NCBI GenBank assembly: GCA_041946965.1
Contig: JBHGBM010000105.1
Coordinates: 1 to 17,058 of the forward strand
DNA length: 17,058 bases
From: JBHGBM01 sp041946965
GTDB lineage: Bacteria; Acidobacteriota; Terriglobia; Bryobacterales; Bryobacteraceae
Reading direction: 5' to 3'
Positions within the stretch are counted from its first letter, which is position 1. Every line of letters begins with the position of its first letter. A program made the translations under genes and the position numbers. This document shows, piece by piece, positions 7,501 to 14,644 of the stretch. Under the pieces are notes generated by a model. It was not told the origin of the DNA, did no database searches, and saw nothing but the letters and a program-made list of their open reading frames with translations.

Positions 7501-8167
7501 GAAGCGAGTCCATGGGCGGGATGAAGGAAATGTAGCCGCCGCTCTTGACGTTCGGCATGCCGTCGAGCTGGAAATTGTTCGAGCGGACGTCGCGGCCGCC
7601 GTCGGCCAGATACTGCGAGGCGCCCAGGACCGACCACATGCGCACGATGTTGTTGTTCTGGTCCTGGGCGATCACGCCCGGCGACATCGACGCAAACAGC
7701 GTCGGCACGTGCGACAGCGTCGGCATCTCCGCCATATAGTTCTCCGCGATCACGGTTCCCGACGTCGCCGAAGTCGTGTCGATCAGCGGCGCCTCGGCGG
7801 TGACTTCGACCGACTCCGTCACAACGCCCACCTCGAGCTGCACGTCGATCAGTTTGTTGTCGGACACCTGAAGCGTGATGCCCGTGCGATGGGCGGTCTT
7901 GAATCCCGCCGCCGTTACCGAAAAGCGATACCGCCCGGGCAGCAGGAATTGGACCCCCCAGTTACCCTGCATGTTGGTTTGGGTCTGGTGTTTGACGCCG
8001 GTGTCGTCGGAGACCACGACGACTGTCGCCTCGGGCACGGCAGCGCCCTGAGAATCGGTGACGCGCCCCGCCAAGGTGGCGCGAGCCTCCTGCGCCGCCA
8101 GCGGACTGGCCAAGGCACAGGCCAGCGCGACGACCAGCAGGGAAAGATGTATGCTAGTTCTGCGCAT
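4526..8167 (-). CDS. TonB-dependent receptor, Oar-like, with N-terminal carboxypeptidase-regulatory domain
   Basis: A 1213-aa outer-membrane transporter of the acidobacterial type. A Sec signal peptide (1 to about 26, ending PLAAQ) is followed by a carboxypeptidase-regulatory-like beta-sandwich (about 30-115; LAGRVTDSQGAAVPEATV, later LPGRYRFSVTAAGF). Next comes a TonB plug (about 130-270; FQLDGMPN, SLQEFRVQTNAYDA, GSTMNMATKSGT) and a long beta barrel. The barrel ends FEAFNALNHPRFGGP and a terminal tryptophan (IQLGAKIVW), as expected for BamA-dependent insertion. The start at 8167 is preferred over an upstream in-frame ATG at 8245. GAGAGGAG lies 5 nt ahead, the signal peptide begins there, and the longer form would overlap the cupin gene. 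It follows the cupin stop by 17 nt. No SusD partner is present, which is usual for this receptor class. It probably imports the oligosaccharide or glycoside that the locus degrades; the ligand is unknown. Confidence 0.95.
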   Translation of the reverse strand: MRRTSIHLSLLVVALACALASPLAAQEARATLAGRVTDSQGAAVPEATVVVVSDDTGVKHQTQTNMQGNWGVQFLLPGRYRFSVTAAGFKTAHRTGITLQVSDNKLIDVQLEVGVVTESVEVTAEAPLIDTTSATSGTVIAENYMAEMPTLSHVPTLFASMSPGVIAQDQNNNIVRMWSVLGASQYLADGGRDVRSNNFQLDGMPNVKSGGYISFIPPMDSLQEFRVQTNAYDATIGRQAGSTMNMATKSGTKDLHGSVYWFNQSNFLNAKLFQTNLANGKLPPVHYNQPGFTAGGPVWIPKLYDGRNKTFFFLSYDLTKNEDPRPGSTRSVPTDMERRGDFSQSFTTQLVGGQLQRFPILVYDPATVDARGNRQLFPNSVIPAARQSGIAQKILAYVPLPNSASSPTGNAIDNFVSAATSVNRHPVISARGDQAWSNSHHSFVTVRWYHLTQTFDNYFDNIATGQYQERIANAYGIDHVWTLSANKILDLRYSVTRFEQPNNDLGAGFDPTQLGFPSRFVSQLTRPSFPRITGFAGNFGTGQAGAYQGNTYHTMSAALSQARGNHTLRYGGEYWILQEANKNVGNQGQFDFSNVWTRQNAIVSGGTGVGSTFASFLLGLPSGGNVPVNANSLYSQRFTAFYFQDDWRVTPRLTLNLGLRWDYERPVIERFNRMTSNFDPNAINPISASAQAAYAQILAGNTSNAAVRQLAQLLPASAFKVPGAQLFAGVGGQPRTAHQGDKSKWQPRFGFAYQLGPNTVIRGGVGRFVQATFEAGGQNGFSRTTSFIHSQDSNVTPYDTLANPFQSGILAPTGSSLGPLTNLGQGVNWINQDPGRPYSWEYSLHLQHQYKGWLFEAGYSHNKTYDIFWGFNQNLPSYELWKQLLTPQFDANGRPPDQLMWNQLVPNPFYRLPNVTGTIANSQQVALNQLLNPIPLLGGITRSDNRWGKNQYDALLVKVEHRFRRGFSVINSFTWSKLLEDTSFWGPEIAGRVAEHKLGGEDRPYHLSIAPIWEVPIGRGKALGRSVPKILDALIGGWQFSGQYNIQSGTPVAFGTDSFFSGQNFSISRNSRSLARWFDTSAFAAFPSRNTDVSNYPAWTGIQNMPGYSFKPAPGDATRNGVYQNFANYVRRYPTRWSNVRASRVNELNFGISKNFRPVERVRIQLRFEAFNALNHPRFGGPDTNPGSANFGRVTPAQLNMARAIQLGAKIVW

Positions 8168-8184
8168 GCGTACTCCTCTCATAA

Positions 8185-8640
8185 TCAAAAAGAGTTGGTC
8201 TTGTCCATTCGGACGTGGTTGAAGTCCCATCCATTTTCCGCGCACACCGCGCGGAGATGGGCCTCCCAGGTTGGTTCGGCCGGCGGCCGCCGGCTCAGAA
8301 AACAGTCGATGCTCAGGTACTCCAGCGGTTCCAGCCCCGTGCAGGCGATGCTGTGGCAGGCGCCTGGAGGGATGCGAATCAGGTCGCCGGCTTGAATGGG
8401 CATCTTCCGGTCCGCGTCGATTTGAAGGCTGCCGCAGCCTCGCAGCACATAGAAGACCTGTTCGGTATCGTCGTGCGCGTGCGGAGGCGTGGCCTGGCCG
8501 GGTTCGAGAAGCACCCGGAAGGCTTCGGAAGTCTCCGCGTCGGCGCGGTCCAGCACGAGTTCGATCGAGTGCGTCGGAAGCCGGTAGCCCACCGCTTCGG
8601 AAGGCGGGAAGACAAATTTGTCGTAGGACGTGTCAGGCAT
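8185..8640 (-). CDS. small single-domain cupin
   Basis: A 151-aa cytoplasmic cupin. The first conserved motif is HAH with a downstream glutamate (H54, H56, E60) and the second is GDLIRIPPGACH (H96), giving the usual three-histidine, one-glutamate metal site. The C-terminal stretch after about 105 (FLSRRPPAEPTWEAH) is not part of the core. The start is the ATG at 8640, inside the end of the permease gene (ATGCCTGA shared, 8-bp overlap) with GGAG ten bases ahead; a longer in-frame form starting at 8673 would overlap more and lacks a ribosome site. Small cupins beside sugar permeases are often sugar or sugar-acid isomerases/epimerases or ligand sensors; which one applies here cannot be told. Confidence 0.85.
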   Translation of the reverse strand: MPDTSYDKFVFPPSEAVGYRLPTHSIELVLDRADAETSEAFRVLLEPGQATPPHAHDDTEQVFYVLRGCGSLQIDADRKMPIQAGDLIRIPPGACHSIACTGLEPLEYLSIDCFLSRRPPAEPTWEAHLRAVCAENGWDFNHVRMDKTNSF

Positions 8641-9844
8641 GAGTCGTTTTCTCCGCCGCGCGGGCGCCGCCAACCATCAGCCAGTAGGCGGGAAGACCGG
8701 CGAGCAGGATCACCACGGCAACTACAAAACCGGGCGCGTAGGAAGAGGTTCTGCTGATGAGAATCCCGGTGACGAGCGGCGCGAGAATCCCGGACAGGTT
8801 CCCCACGAAGTTGAGGATTCCAGTCCACATGCCCACGTCGTCGTGAGGCGCAAATTGTTGTAGCAGGGCCAGGATGTTGCCCGTGGCCAGCCCCACCATG
8901 GCCGCCGCTGCAATCAATCCGATGGCGGCGGCGTCGTTTGCCAGCCGTCCGGCCGGCAGCAACGCGAGGCTGGTCAGGAAGGCAAATGTAATGACGCCTT
9001 TTCGCGCCCGGGATTCGTTCCAGCCGGCGCGGATCAGCAGATCCGCTGCCCATCCCCCCAGCGGTTCGCAAACGCTGAACACCAGGTACGGGAGGAAAGC
9101 AAACGCGCCCGCCTTCTGAAGGGGCATGTGGCGCTCCACCACCAGGTAATCCGGCAACCAGGTCACGAAGAGGTACCAGTAGTAGCTGAAGCCGATGTGA
9201 GCCAGGCAAATCCCCGCCAGGTTGCGGTCGCGCCACGCCCGGCGCCCCGCCTGGCGGAGGGGCGCCGCATCGGGCTTGGCCGAAGGGCACGCCCGCAGCC
9301 AAGGAACCAGCCATACAAGGCTCGCGAAGCCGACGATGAAGAAGGCACTCCGCCAGCCGCGGCTGGTCACCAGCCACGCCGTCAGCGGCGCGCCCAACGC
9401 CAGACCGAAGCGGGTCCCGCAGTTGACCAGGCCGGCGGCGAGACCGCGGCTGTCGGGCTTGAACAACAGGCTGACGATCTTCATTCCGCCCGGCAGGTAC
9501 ACGGACTCGCCGATCCCCAGCAGCACGCGCAGCCACAGCAGTGCGGCCAGCGTCGAGGCAAATCCGGTCAGCCCGCACGCCACCGACCAGAGTGCGAACA
9601 TCCCCGCGTAGAACCAGCGCAGGTTGAACCGGTCCGAGCACCAGCCCATGGGCACCTGCAAAAGCGCGTACGACCAGAAAAACGACGACAACAGAACGCC
9701 CTTGGCGGTAGGGTCCAGGTGCAGGTCGCGCGACACCACCGGCAGCGCGACCGAAAGAACGGCGCGGTCCAGGTAGTTAATGAAACCCGCGACCGACAGC
9801 AGTCCGACGATGGTCCAGACGCGCGAACTGGAGAGGTTCGTCAT
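8633..9844 (-). CDS. MFS permease of the anion:cation symporter (ACS) family
   Basis: A 403-aa inner-membrane transporter with about 12 hydrophobic segments. The N-terminus (FINYLDRAVLSVALPVV) and the loop after the second helix (FFWSYALLQVPMGWCSDRFN) are signatures of ACS carriers such as the hexuronate, galactonate and glucarate proton symporters. It also has RVLLGIGESVYLPGG in helix 4. By family, the cargo is an organic anion, most likely a sugar acid. The ATG at 9844 overlaps the glycosidase stop (ATGA, 4 bp), and its own stop overlaps the cupin start, so the three genes are probably translationally coupled. This supports import of an acidic monosaccharide released in the periplasm. Confidence 0.9.
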   Translation of the reverse strand: MTNLSSSRVWTIVGLLSVAGFINYLDRAVLSVALPVVSRDLHLDPTAKGVLLSSFFWSYALLQVPMGWCSDRFNLRWFYAGMFALWSVACGLTGFASTLAALLWLRVLLGIGESVYLPGGMKIVSLLFKPDSRGLAAGLVNCGTRFGLALGAPLTAWLVTSRGWRSAFFIVGFASLVWLVPWLRACPSAKPDAAPLRQAGRRAWRDRNLAGICLAHIGFSYYWYLFVTWLPDYLVVERHMPLQKAGAFAFLPYLVFSVCEPLGGWAADLLIRAGWNESRARKGVITFAFLTSLALLPAGRLANDAAAIGLIAAAAMVGLATGNILALLQQFAPHDDVGMWTGILNFVGNLSGILAPLVTGILISRTSSYAPGFVVAVVILLAGLPAYWLMVGGARAAEKTTHA

Positions 9845-12800
9845 CGGCCGCCCGGAGGGAGAGGCTCGAACAACAGCCGGATGGTGGTGAACTGCCGCGG
9901 CTTCAGCGGAATATCGATTCCGCCCGGGCGCGCCGGCAGCGGGGCCTGATTCTCCTCGACGCCGTTGGCCGCGTAAGCCTGCGCGATCCGGAAGAACGGC
10001 GAGTTCAGGCGGGCCGTGCCTTCACGCCCGCTGGTTTCCCGCAGGCGCAGGATGTAGCCGTTGCCGTCCTCGGCCTGCTTGAAGGCCGTGATCTGTGCGT
10101 TGCCCGCGGCGACTTCAAACAGGGAATACCGTCCGGCCGGCAGAGCCTTCTTCCCCCGCTCGTCCCGCACGTTGCGCCCGTCGAAGAACGCGTACGCCGC
10201 CAACGCCGAGCGCGTCTCAGCGTCGAAGCGGCCCAGCGCGTCCAGGTCGAGCGTCTTCCCGCTGGTCAGCGAGTAGCGGACCGCGATCTCCTCCGCCTGG
10301 GACGCCCGGATGTTGGTGGACCAGTAATTGTTCGTCACGTACGAGTACACGTGGCCGTTCCGTATGTCGAGCCGCTGGAGCCAGCGCCCGCGGTTGATGT
10401 CGGTCAGGGTGACCAGCGGCAGGTCGGGCGTGGCGAACGCAACCGTCATCCCGGCGTCTTTCGACAGAACCAGGTTCTGGGTGGTAAACCACTCGCGGCA
10501 CGCGCCCGGCAACTGGTCGTCGTTGGGCCTGGCCCAGGCGTTGTGCACCTGGTATTGCAGTTCGGGCGGAGAGACGCGGAAGGGAAACGCAAAGTAGATC
10601 GCTTCCTTGGCGCGCACGTCGTCCTTGCGTATGCGGTTCCGGATGTCCACGCGCTTGATCCGGTCGTAGAGCAGGATCTCGGATTCAATGAGGGGGACAT
10701 TGACGGCCCGGGCCTGAATCCGGATCCGCTGCCCCAGCGGCGTGCGGACGTTCTCCACCAGCCGGGCGCTGCGTTGCCCGGTGACCTCGAGCGTGGTCGG
10801 ACCGTTCGGGTATACGTTCCGCACGATCTGCTGGCCCTCGCCGCCGGCCGAGTAAACGAGTTCGTTCAGGCGGAATGGCGCGCCGGGATCCACCAGGTCG
10901 CGGTTCACTTCCTTGTCGACCAGGCGCGACACCGCGCCGGTTTTCGGGTCGAGCGCCAGCGAGTAAAACCGGGAATCGATCTCCCACGCGCCGGACACGG
11001 CCTTGTTCTCCATCGGCTGAGCGGCTTTCTCCGGCCGGATTTCGTAGGCGCGGTAGCCGAGCCCGGGGACATCCTCCGCCAGAAAACGCACCCGCCGCCA
11101 GCCCTGTTGCTCGGACACAACGTCGGTGGGGATCACCCGCCCGGTCTCGACGTCAACCAGGCTCCGGTTCGGCTCGTACTCGGCCTCGACAATATCCGAG
11201 CGCGTGTTCAGACCCGGATTGAACACCAGCAGCACGGGCTTCTCCACGGTGATGAACTGCGCCATGCGGTTCATGGCGTGAATCAGCAGGTCGTTGGCCG
11301 CCCAATGGCCGCGTTCGGCGTGCGCCTTCTTGAACTCGAACTGGCTGGTGACAAAGCTCCGGTCCGGCTGCGAGATGCTGTTATGGGCGCCCCAGGTGTG
11401 CTCGTCGTAAAACAGCACCTCGTTCCAGGCCGAGCGCAGCGCGGGGGCGGGGTACAGCAGCCGGGAATCGAGCAGCGAGGCCCACGCGAAAAGGGTTTCG
11501 GCGAGCGGAAGCAGCCGCTGCGAGTCCCGGTTCTTCACGGTGAAGGCGGCGGAGCTGCCGGCGGCATCGTGCCAGTACGATCCGCCGTCTCCGCGATAGA
11601 CAGGCAGCTTTCCCGAGAAATTCTTTTCGATGTAATCGAAGTATTCCGCGTCGGTGGCGGCGGCGAGTTTGGGGTACTCGTAAGCGTTGTTCCACTCGCG
11701 GATCGCCTCGGGTCCGTCCAGGCGAAGGTCCGCGTTGTCGGTGGATTGGCCGAACAGATAGATCGCGTCCACAACGCATTCCGGGCGCCGGTAGCGCGCC
11801 AGCGCCTGCGCCATCGCCCGCCGCATCCGCGCCGCGGAGGGCTTGGCCCCGCTGATCCGGTCCAGGTGCTGGTAGCTGCGCGAGAAAAACGCGATCACCC
11901 GCCGCCCGTCGGGGCCTTCCCAATAGAACGGCGAATCTTCATTCAGCGTGCTGTTGATGAGCAGCGCGCCGCGATGCTGGTTGCTGGCCAGCGCGAAGCC
12001 GCGGATGCCCGCGTCGGCGAGCAGGGACGGCAGCGACCACGGGTGCGAGGGCGTGTCGGTCAAACTGGCGGCGCGGACCGGAATGCCGTATTTCCGGCGG
12101 AGGGCGGCCGAGAAGTACAGCGCGCGGTACATCTCTTCGCCCGTGGCCAGGCCGGTCAGCAGATTGAGGTACAGACCGCCCACGCCGATCTGCCCGCCCT
12201 TGGCCAGATCCACGAGTTGCCTGATTCGGGGCGGCGTTCTCGAGTTCAGGTAGTTTTCCGCTAGCCACGATACCTCAAGGTTGAACTTGTAGAACGGAAA
12301 ACGCGCGATGAAGTCGATGGCGCGGTCGGTGTTGCGGTTGTCAAGCTCCTCGACGCTTTGCTGAAGATCGGTGTAGCCGATGTCGTTGTGAATCTTCGGC
12401 GCGGCAAACAGCTTCCAGCGTTTCTCCGGACGGTAAGTTCCGCGAAACGGATACGCGCCCTCGCTGGTGGTCAGCGTCAACTCGTAGGGCTGCGGCGATG
12501 GAAACGCCGGCAGATCGAGTTCCACCACGCGCTCGCCGAACTCGGAGCCGTCGTCGGGGATGCCCGCCTGCGTGGCGAACGGGCCGGCCTTGAGCGCGAA
12601 CGACGCATTCTTCAGTGGCCGCGAATGATGAATGATGATCCGGGTGACTTCTTTCAATTGTCCGTCTGCACGCCGGAAGAATATGGTTGGCTCGACGGCG
12701 ACGTCGAGGGCCCCCGCGGCGGCTTTGCTCGGGCGCTCCAGCGCCAGCCAGTCGAAGTAGACCGTCCCGCCGCCTTCCCCGGTCACCGAAAGCGCGATCT

Positions 12801-13242
12801 CATTCGCGCCCGGCTTGAGGAAGGATGCCTGGATGGGAACCCGCAGCGAGACTCGGGTGTGCGTCAGGATGCTGCCCTGCCGCATGTCGAGATCCTTCCC
12901 GTGAAGCGGCGTCACCCGGAACGTGCCGCGTCGCCCGTTTACTACGACCTCGATCATGTCCGGGCCGGCTTCCATGAGAAAGCCTTCGATGGCGAGGACC
13001 GCGGCGCCGGGGGCCTCCGTGAGATGGAACCGGATCACGTACCGCTGATCGGCCTCGATCCGCTCGCGCCAGTCCTTCGGGCCGGCGACGGCCGTGTCGT
13101 AGACCAGAGAGCGGGCCGAACCGGGGGAGAACTCGTCGGCGGAGTTGTTGGCGGCGCCGATGCTCCAGATCGGACCGGCGCTGTGCGCCACTTGAACCGT
13201 GAGCGCGCCATAGAGAAAGACCACACCGATGATTCGGGCCAC
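9841..13242 (-). CDS. exported GH38-type glycosidase with N-terminal lyase-like (PL4 domain III) beta-sandwich
   Basis: About 1133 aa. After a signal peptide (ending near VAHSAGP) comes a roughly 145-residue beta-sandwich (about 24-169). It starts IWSIGAANNSADEF and ends GTVYFDWLALE, the pattern of the carbohydrate-binding domain III of family 4 rhamnogalacturonan lyases. A second beta region precedes a glycoside hydrolase 38 catalytic core. KIHNDIGYTD gives the zinc-binding H285 and D287, SLTDTPSHPW gives the candidate nucleophile and zinc ligand D396, and DEHTWGAHNS (H615, H620) gives the C-terminal zinc histidine. The beta-rich GH38 C-terminal region fills the rest. Family members cleave alpha-mannosides, but the distant form of the motifs and the attached domain leave the specificity open. 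The start is GTG 13242 because GGAGG lies 5 nt ahead; the GTG at 13248 overlaps that ribosome site. It is the first gene of the leftward operon. Confidence 0.85.
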   Translation of the reverse strand: MARIIGVVFLYGALTVQVAHSAGPIWSIGAANNSADEFSPGSARSLVYDTAVAGPKDWRERIEADQRYVIRFHLTEAPGAAVLAIEGFLMEAGPDMIEVVVNGRRGTFRVTPLHGKDLDMRQGSILTHTRVSLRVPIQASFLKPGANEIALSVTGEGGGTVYFDWLALERPSKAAAGALDVAVEPTIFFRRADGQLKEVTRIIIHHSRPLKNASFALKAGPFATQAGIPDDGSEFGERVVELDLPAFPSPQPYELTLTTSEGAYPFRGTYRPEKRWKLFAAPKIHNDIGYTDLQQSVEELDNRNTDRAIDFIARFPFYKFNLEVSWLAENYLNSRTPPRIRQLVDLAKGGQIGVGGLYLNLLTGLATGEEMYRALYFSAALRRKYGIPVRAASLTDTPSHPWSLPSLLADAGIRGFALASNQHRGALLINSTLNEDSPFYWEGPDGRRVIAFFSRSYQHLDRISGAKPSAARMRRAMAQALARYRRPECVVDAIYLFGQSTDNADLRLDGPEAIREWNNAYEYPKLAAATDAEYFDYIEKNFSGKLPVYRGDGGSYWHDAAGSSAAFTVKNRDSQRLLPLAETLFAWASLLDSRLLYPAPALRSAWNEVLFYDEHTWGAHNSISQPDRSFVTSQFEFKKAHAERGHWAANDLLIHAMNRMAQFITVEKPVLLVFNPGLNTRSDIVEAEYEPNRSLVDVETGRVIPTDVVSEQQGWRRVRFLAEDVPGLGYRAYEIRPEKAAQPMENKAVSGAWEIDSRFYSLALDPKTGAVSRLVDKEVNRDLVDPGAPFRLNELVYSAGGEGQQIVRNVYPNGPTTLEVTGQRSARLVENVRTPLGQRIRIQARAVNVPLIESEILLYDRIKRVDIRNRIRKDDVRAKEAIYFAFPFRVSPPELQYQVHNAWARPNDDQLPGACREWFTTQNLVLSKDAGMTVAFATPDLPLVTLTDINRGRWLQRLDIRNGHVYSYVTNNYWSTNIRASQAEEIAVRYSLTSGKTLDLDALGRFDAETRSALAAYAFFDGRNVRDERGKKALPAGRYSLFEVAAGNAQITAFKQAEDGNGYILRLRETSGREGTARLNSPFFRIAQAYAANGVEENQAPLPARPGGIDIPLKPRQFTTIRLLFEPLPPGGR

Positions 13243-13269
13243 TAGCACCTCCGGAAGCGTGTAAGAAGT

Positions 13270-13298
13270 ATGCTATGCCAGCCCGGGCGGATCGGCAA
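13270..13298 (-). promoter_or_regulatory. candidate promoter of the leftward glycosidase operon
   Basis: On the minus strand TTGCCG (13298-13293) and TAGCAT (13275-13270) are separated by exactly 17 nt, each matching consensus at four of six bases. Transcription would start near 13263, about 20 nt before the GTG start. The degenerate palindrome at 13323-13339 lies 24 nt upstream of this -35. Confidence 0.4.
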
Positions 13299-13313
13299 GG
13301 AAGGGGCGGCTGC

Positions 13314-13341
13314 CTGAAAATCGTTTCACGCCATGTAATAA
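13314..13341 (+). promoter_or_regulatory. candidate rightward promoter of the regulator, with operator copy in its spacer
   Basis: CTGAAA (13314-13319) and TAATAA (13336-13341) are 16 nt apart. The spacer holds most of the degenerate operator copy, so a bound regulator would block polymerase. It would give a leader of about 80 nt for the regulator. A second possibility, an extended -10 TGATATGAT at 13423-13431, lies right at the gene start. Confidence 0.35.
13323..13339. promoter_or_regulatory. degenerate second copy of the regulator operator
   Basis: GTTTCACGCCATGTAAT matches the perfect palindrome at 13433-13449 at 13 of 17 positions in the same register, including GTTTCA and the central CC-ATG. 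Two spaced copies in a divergent intergenic region is the usual layout for a local regulator. Confidence 0.4.
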
Positions 13342-13427
13342 ATCCCGACGGCTGCCACTCGCCGGAACGCCGTATCAGTTCATTCGAGTCCAGATCAAGG
13401 GCCGCTCTTCGGATGAGATGGTCTGAT

Positions 13428-14618
13428 ATGATGTTTCATTCCATGAAACGCACGAGCCGGTCCGCGCCCCTTCCGCAGTCCGATTACACGATCCGGTCCG
13501 TGGCCCGAGCCTGCGATGTCCTGGCCTGCTTCCGTGAGTCTTCCGAACTGCTCGACTTGGTGCAAGTCGCCCAGCGCGCGGGGATGAACAAGGTCACGGC
13601 CTTTCGCATCCTTGCGACCCTTGCCGCCAAGGGGCTCATCGAAAAAGTCGGACCGCGCGCCTACCGCTCGCGATTCCGGCCGCTAAGAACCCGGAGGTAC
13701 CTGATTGGCTACGCCGCGCAGAGCGAAGTAATCCCGTTCATCAGTACGGTGACGGAATCTCTGGCGGCGGCGGCGAGGTCGAACGAAGTCGACCTGGTGG
13801 TTCTCAATAATCGTGCCAGCCGCTCGGTGGCGCTTCGCAACGCTGACCTGTTGGTGCAGAGGAAAGTCGACCTGGCCATCGAGTTCCAGCGCATCGCGGA
13901 AATTGCGCCGCTGGTGTCGGAGAAATTCTCCCGCGCGGGAATTCCGCTCATTGCGGTCGACAATCCGCACCCCGGCGCGGTGTACTTCGGCGCCGACAAC
14001 TACAAAGCCGGCCGGATCGGCGGCCTGCATCTGGGCCGCTGGGCGGTGCGCCATTGGGGAGGCCAGGCTGATGAGATCATCCTGATTCAATCGGCGCCCG
14101 GCGGTCCGGTGCTCGACGCGAGGATTCTGGGCGTGTATGACGGGATCGTCAGCGTATTGCCTCGCAGCACGAAGATTCCACTGTTTCGCTACGACACGCA
14201 AGCACGCTATGAGAACACGCTGGATGCCGTGCGGCGGCATCTGCGTTTCAGCCGCGCCCGGCGCATTCTGCTGGGCGCCGTCAACGACCCGTCCGCGCTG
14301 GCGGCGCTCGAGGCCTTTCGCGAGTTCGGCCGCGAACAACAGTGCGGCATCATCGGCCAGGACGCCGTTTTCGAGTCGCGCCAGGAGATGCGCCGCCCGA
14401 ACACGCGCCTGATCGGCTCGGTCGCCTACTTCCCGGAGTCTTATGGCGAGAGACTCCTCCGGCTGGCGCTGGACATGCTGGAAGACCGGCCGTATCCTCC
14501 CGCCGTGTTCACGCAGCACCGCCTGGTGACGCCCGAGAACGTCAATTCTCTCTACCCGAACGACCTGCTTATGAACCGGCAGGCGCTCGATTGGCCCAAG
14601 CGCGGCGCGCAGAGCTGA
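13428..14618 (+). CDS. transcriptional regulator: IclR-type HTH joined to a periplasmic-binding-protein sugar sensor
   Basis: About 396 aa (391 if the ATG at 13443 is used). Residues 18-85 or so form an IclR-like winged helix (YTIRSVARACDVLACF, then VAQRAGMNKVTAFRIL and LIEKVG). Instead of the usual IclR GAF-like effector domain, the rest (about 90-380) reads as a type I periplasmic-binding fold like the ribose/LacI sensors. Examples are VVLNNRASRSVALRN, KVDLAIEFQ, GIPLIAVDNPHPGAVYFGAD and ARRILLGAVNDPSALAALEA. It should bind DNA through the HTH and a sugar through the C-terminal domain. The start is uncertain: no clear ribosome site precedes 13428 or 13443, and a longer form from 13275 would add residues unlike the family. 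It sits between, and probably controls, the leftward operon and the genes after it. Confidence 0.85.
   Translation: MMFHSMKRTSRSAPLPQSDYTIRSVARACDVLACFRESSELLDLVQVAQRAGMNKVTAFRILATLAAKGLIEKVGPRAYRSRFRPLRTRRYLIGYAAQSEVIPFISTVTESLAAAARSNEVDLVVLNNRASRSVALRNADLLVQRKVDLAIEFQRIAEIAPLVSEKFSRAGIPLIAVDNPHPGAVYFGADNYKAGRIGGLHLGRWAVRHWGGQADEIILIQSAPGGPVLDARILGVYDGIVSVLPRSTKIPLFRYDTQARYENTLDAVRRHLRFSRARRILLGAVNDPSALAALEAFREFGREQQCGIIGQDAVFESRQEMRRPNTRLIGSVAYFPESYGERLLRLALDMLEDRPYPPAVFTQHRLVTPENVNSLYPNDLLMNRQALDWPKRGAQS
13433..13449. promoter_or_regulatory. perfect 7-3-7 palindrome at the regulator gene start
   Basis: GTTTCATTCCATGAAAC is a perfect inverted repeat of GTTTCAT around TCC. It covers the candidate ATG at 13443 and lies just after the ATG at 13428, in front of a gene with an IclR-type helix-turn-helix. 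IclR-family operators are short, A/T-rich-armed palindromes of similar size. Autoregulation is the likely role. Confidence 0.55.
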
Positions 14619-14622
14619 TATC

Positions 14623-14631
14623 TGATATACT
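14623..14631 (+). promoter_or_regulatory. extended -10 promoter giving a nearly leaderless start for the TIM-barrel gene
   Basis: TGATATACT is an extended -10 (TG-n-TATACT) with no clear -35. Transcription would begin around 14638, only about 7 nt before the ATG at 14645. The same TCTGATAT sequence occurs at 13422-13429 just before the regulator gene. Confidence 0.35.
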
Positions 14632-14644
14632 TCGCCATGACCCC

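Noticed and set aside
8165..8245. Upstream ATG at 8245 as start of the TonB receptor
   Set aside because: It would overlap the cupin gene and place 26 charged residues before the signal peptide; the ATG at 8167 has a good ribosome site.
6629..8395. 588-codon plus-strand frame across the TonB receptor start and cupin
   Set aside because: Composition is arginine- and histidine-rich with no motif, and it is antisense to two clearly real genes.
10351..12264. 637-codon plus-strand frame within the glycosidase gene
   Set aside because: Antisense shadow; the minus strand carries the GH38 zinc motifs in a continuous frame.
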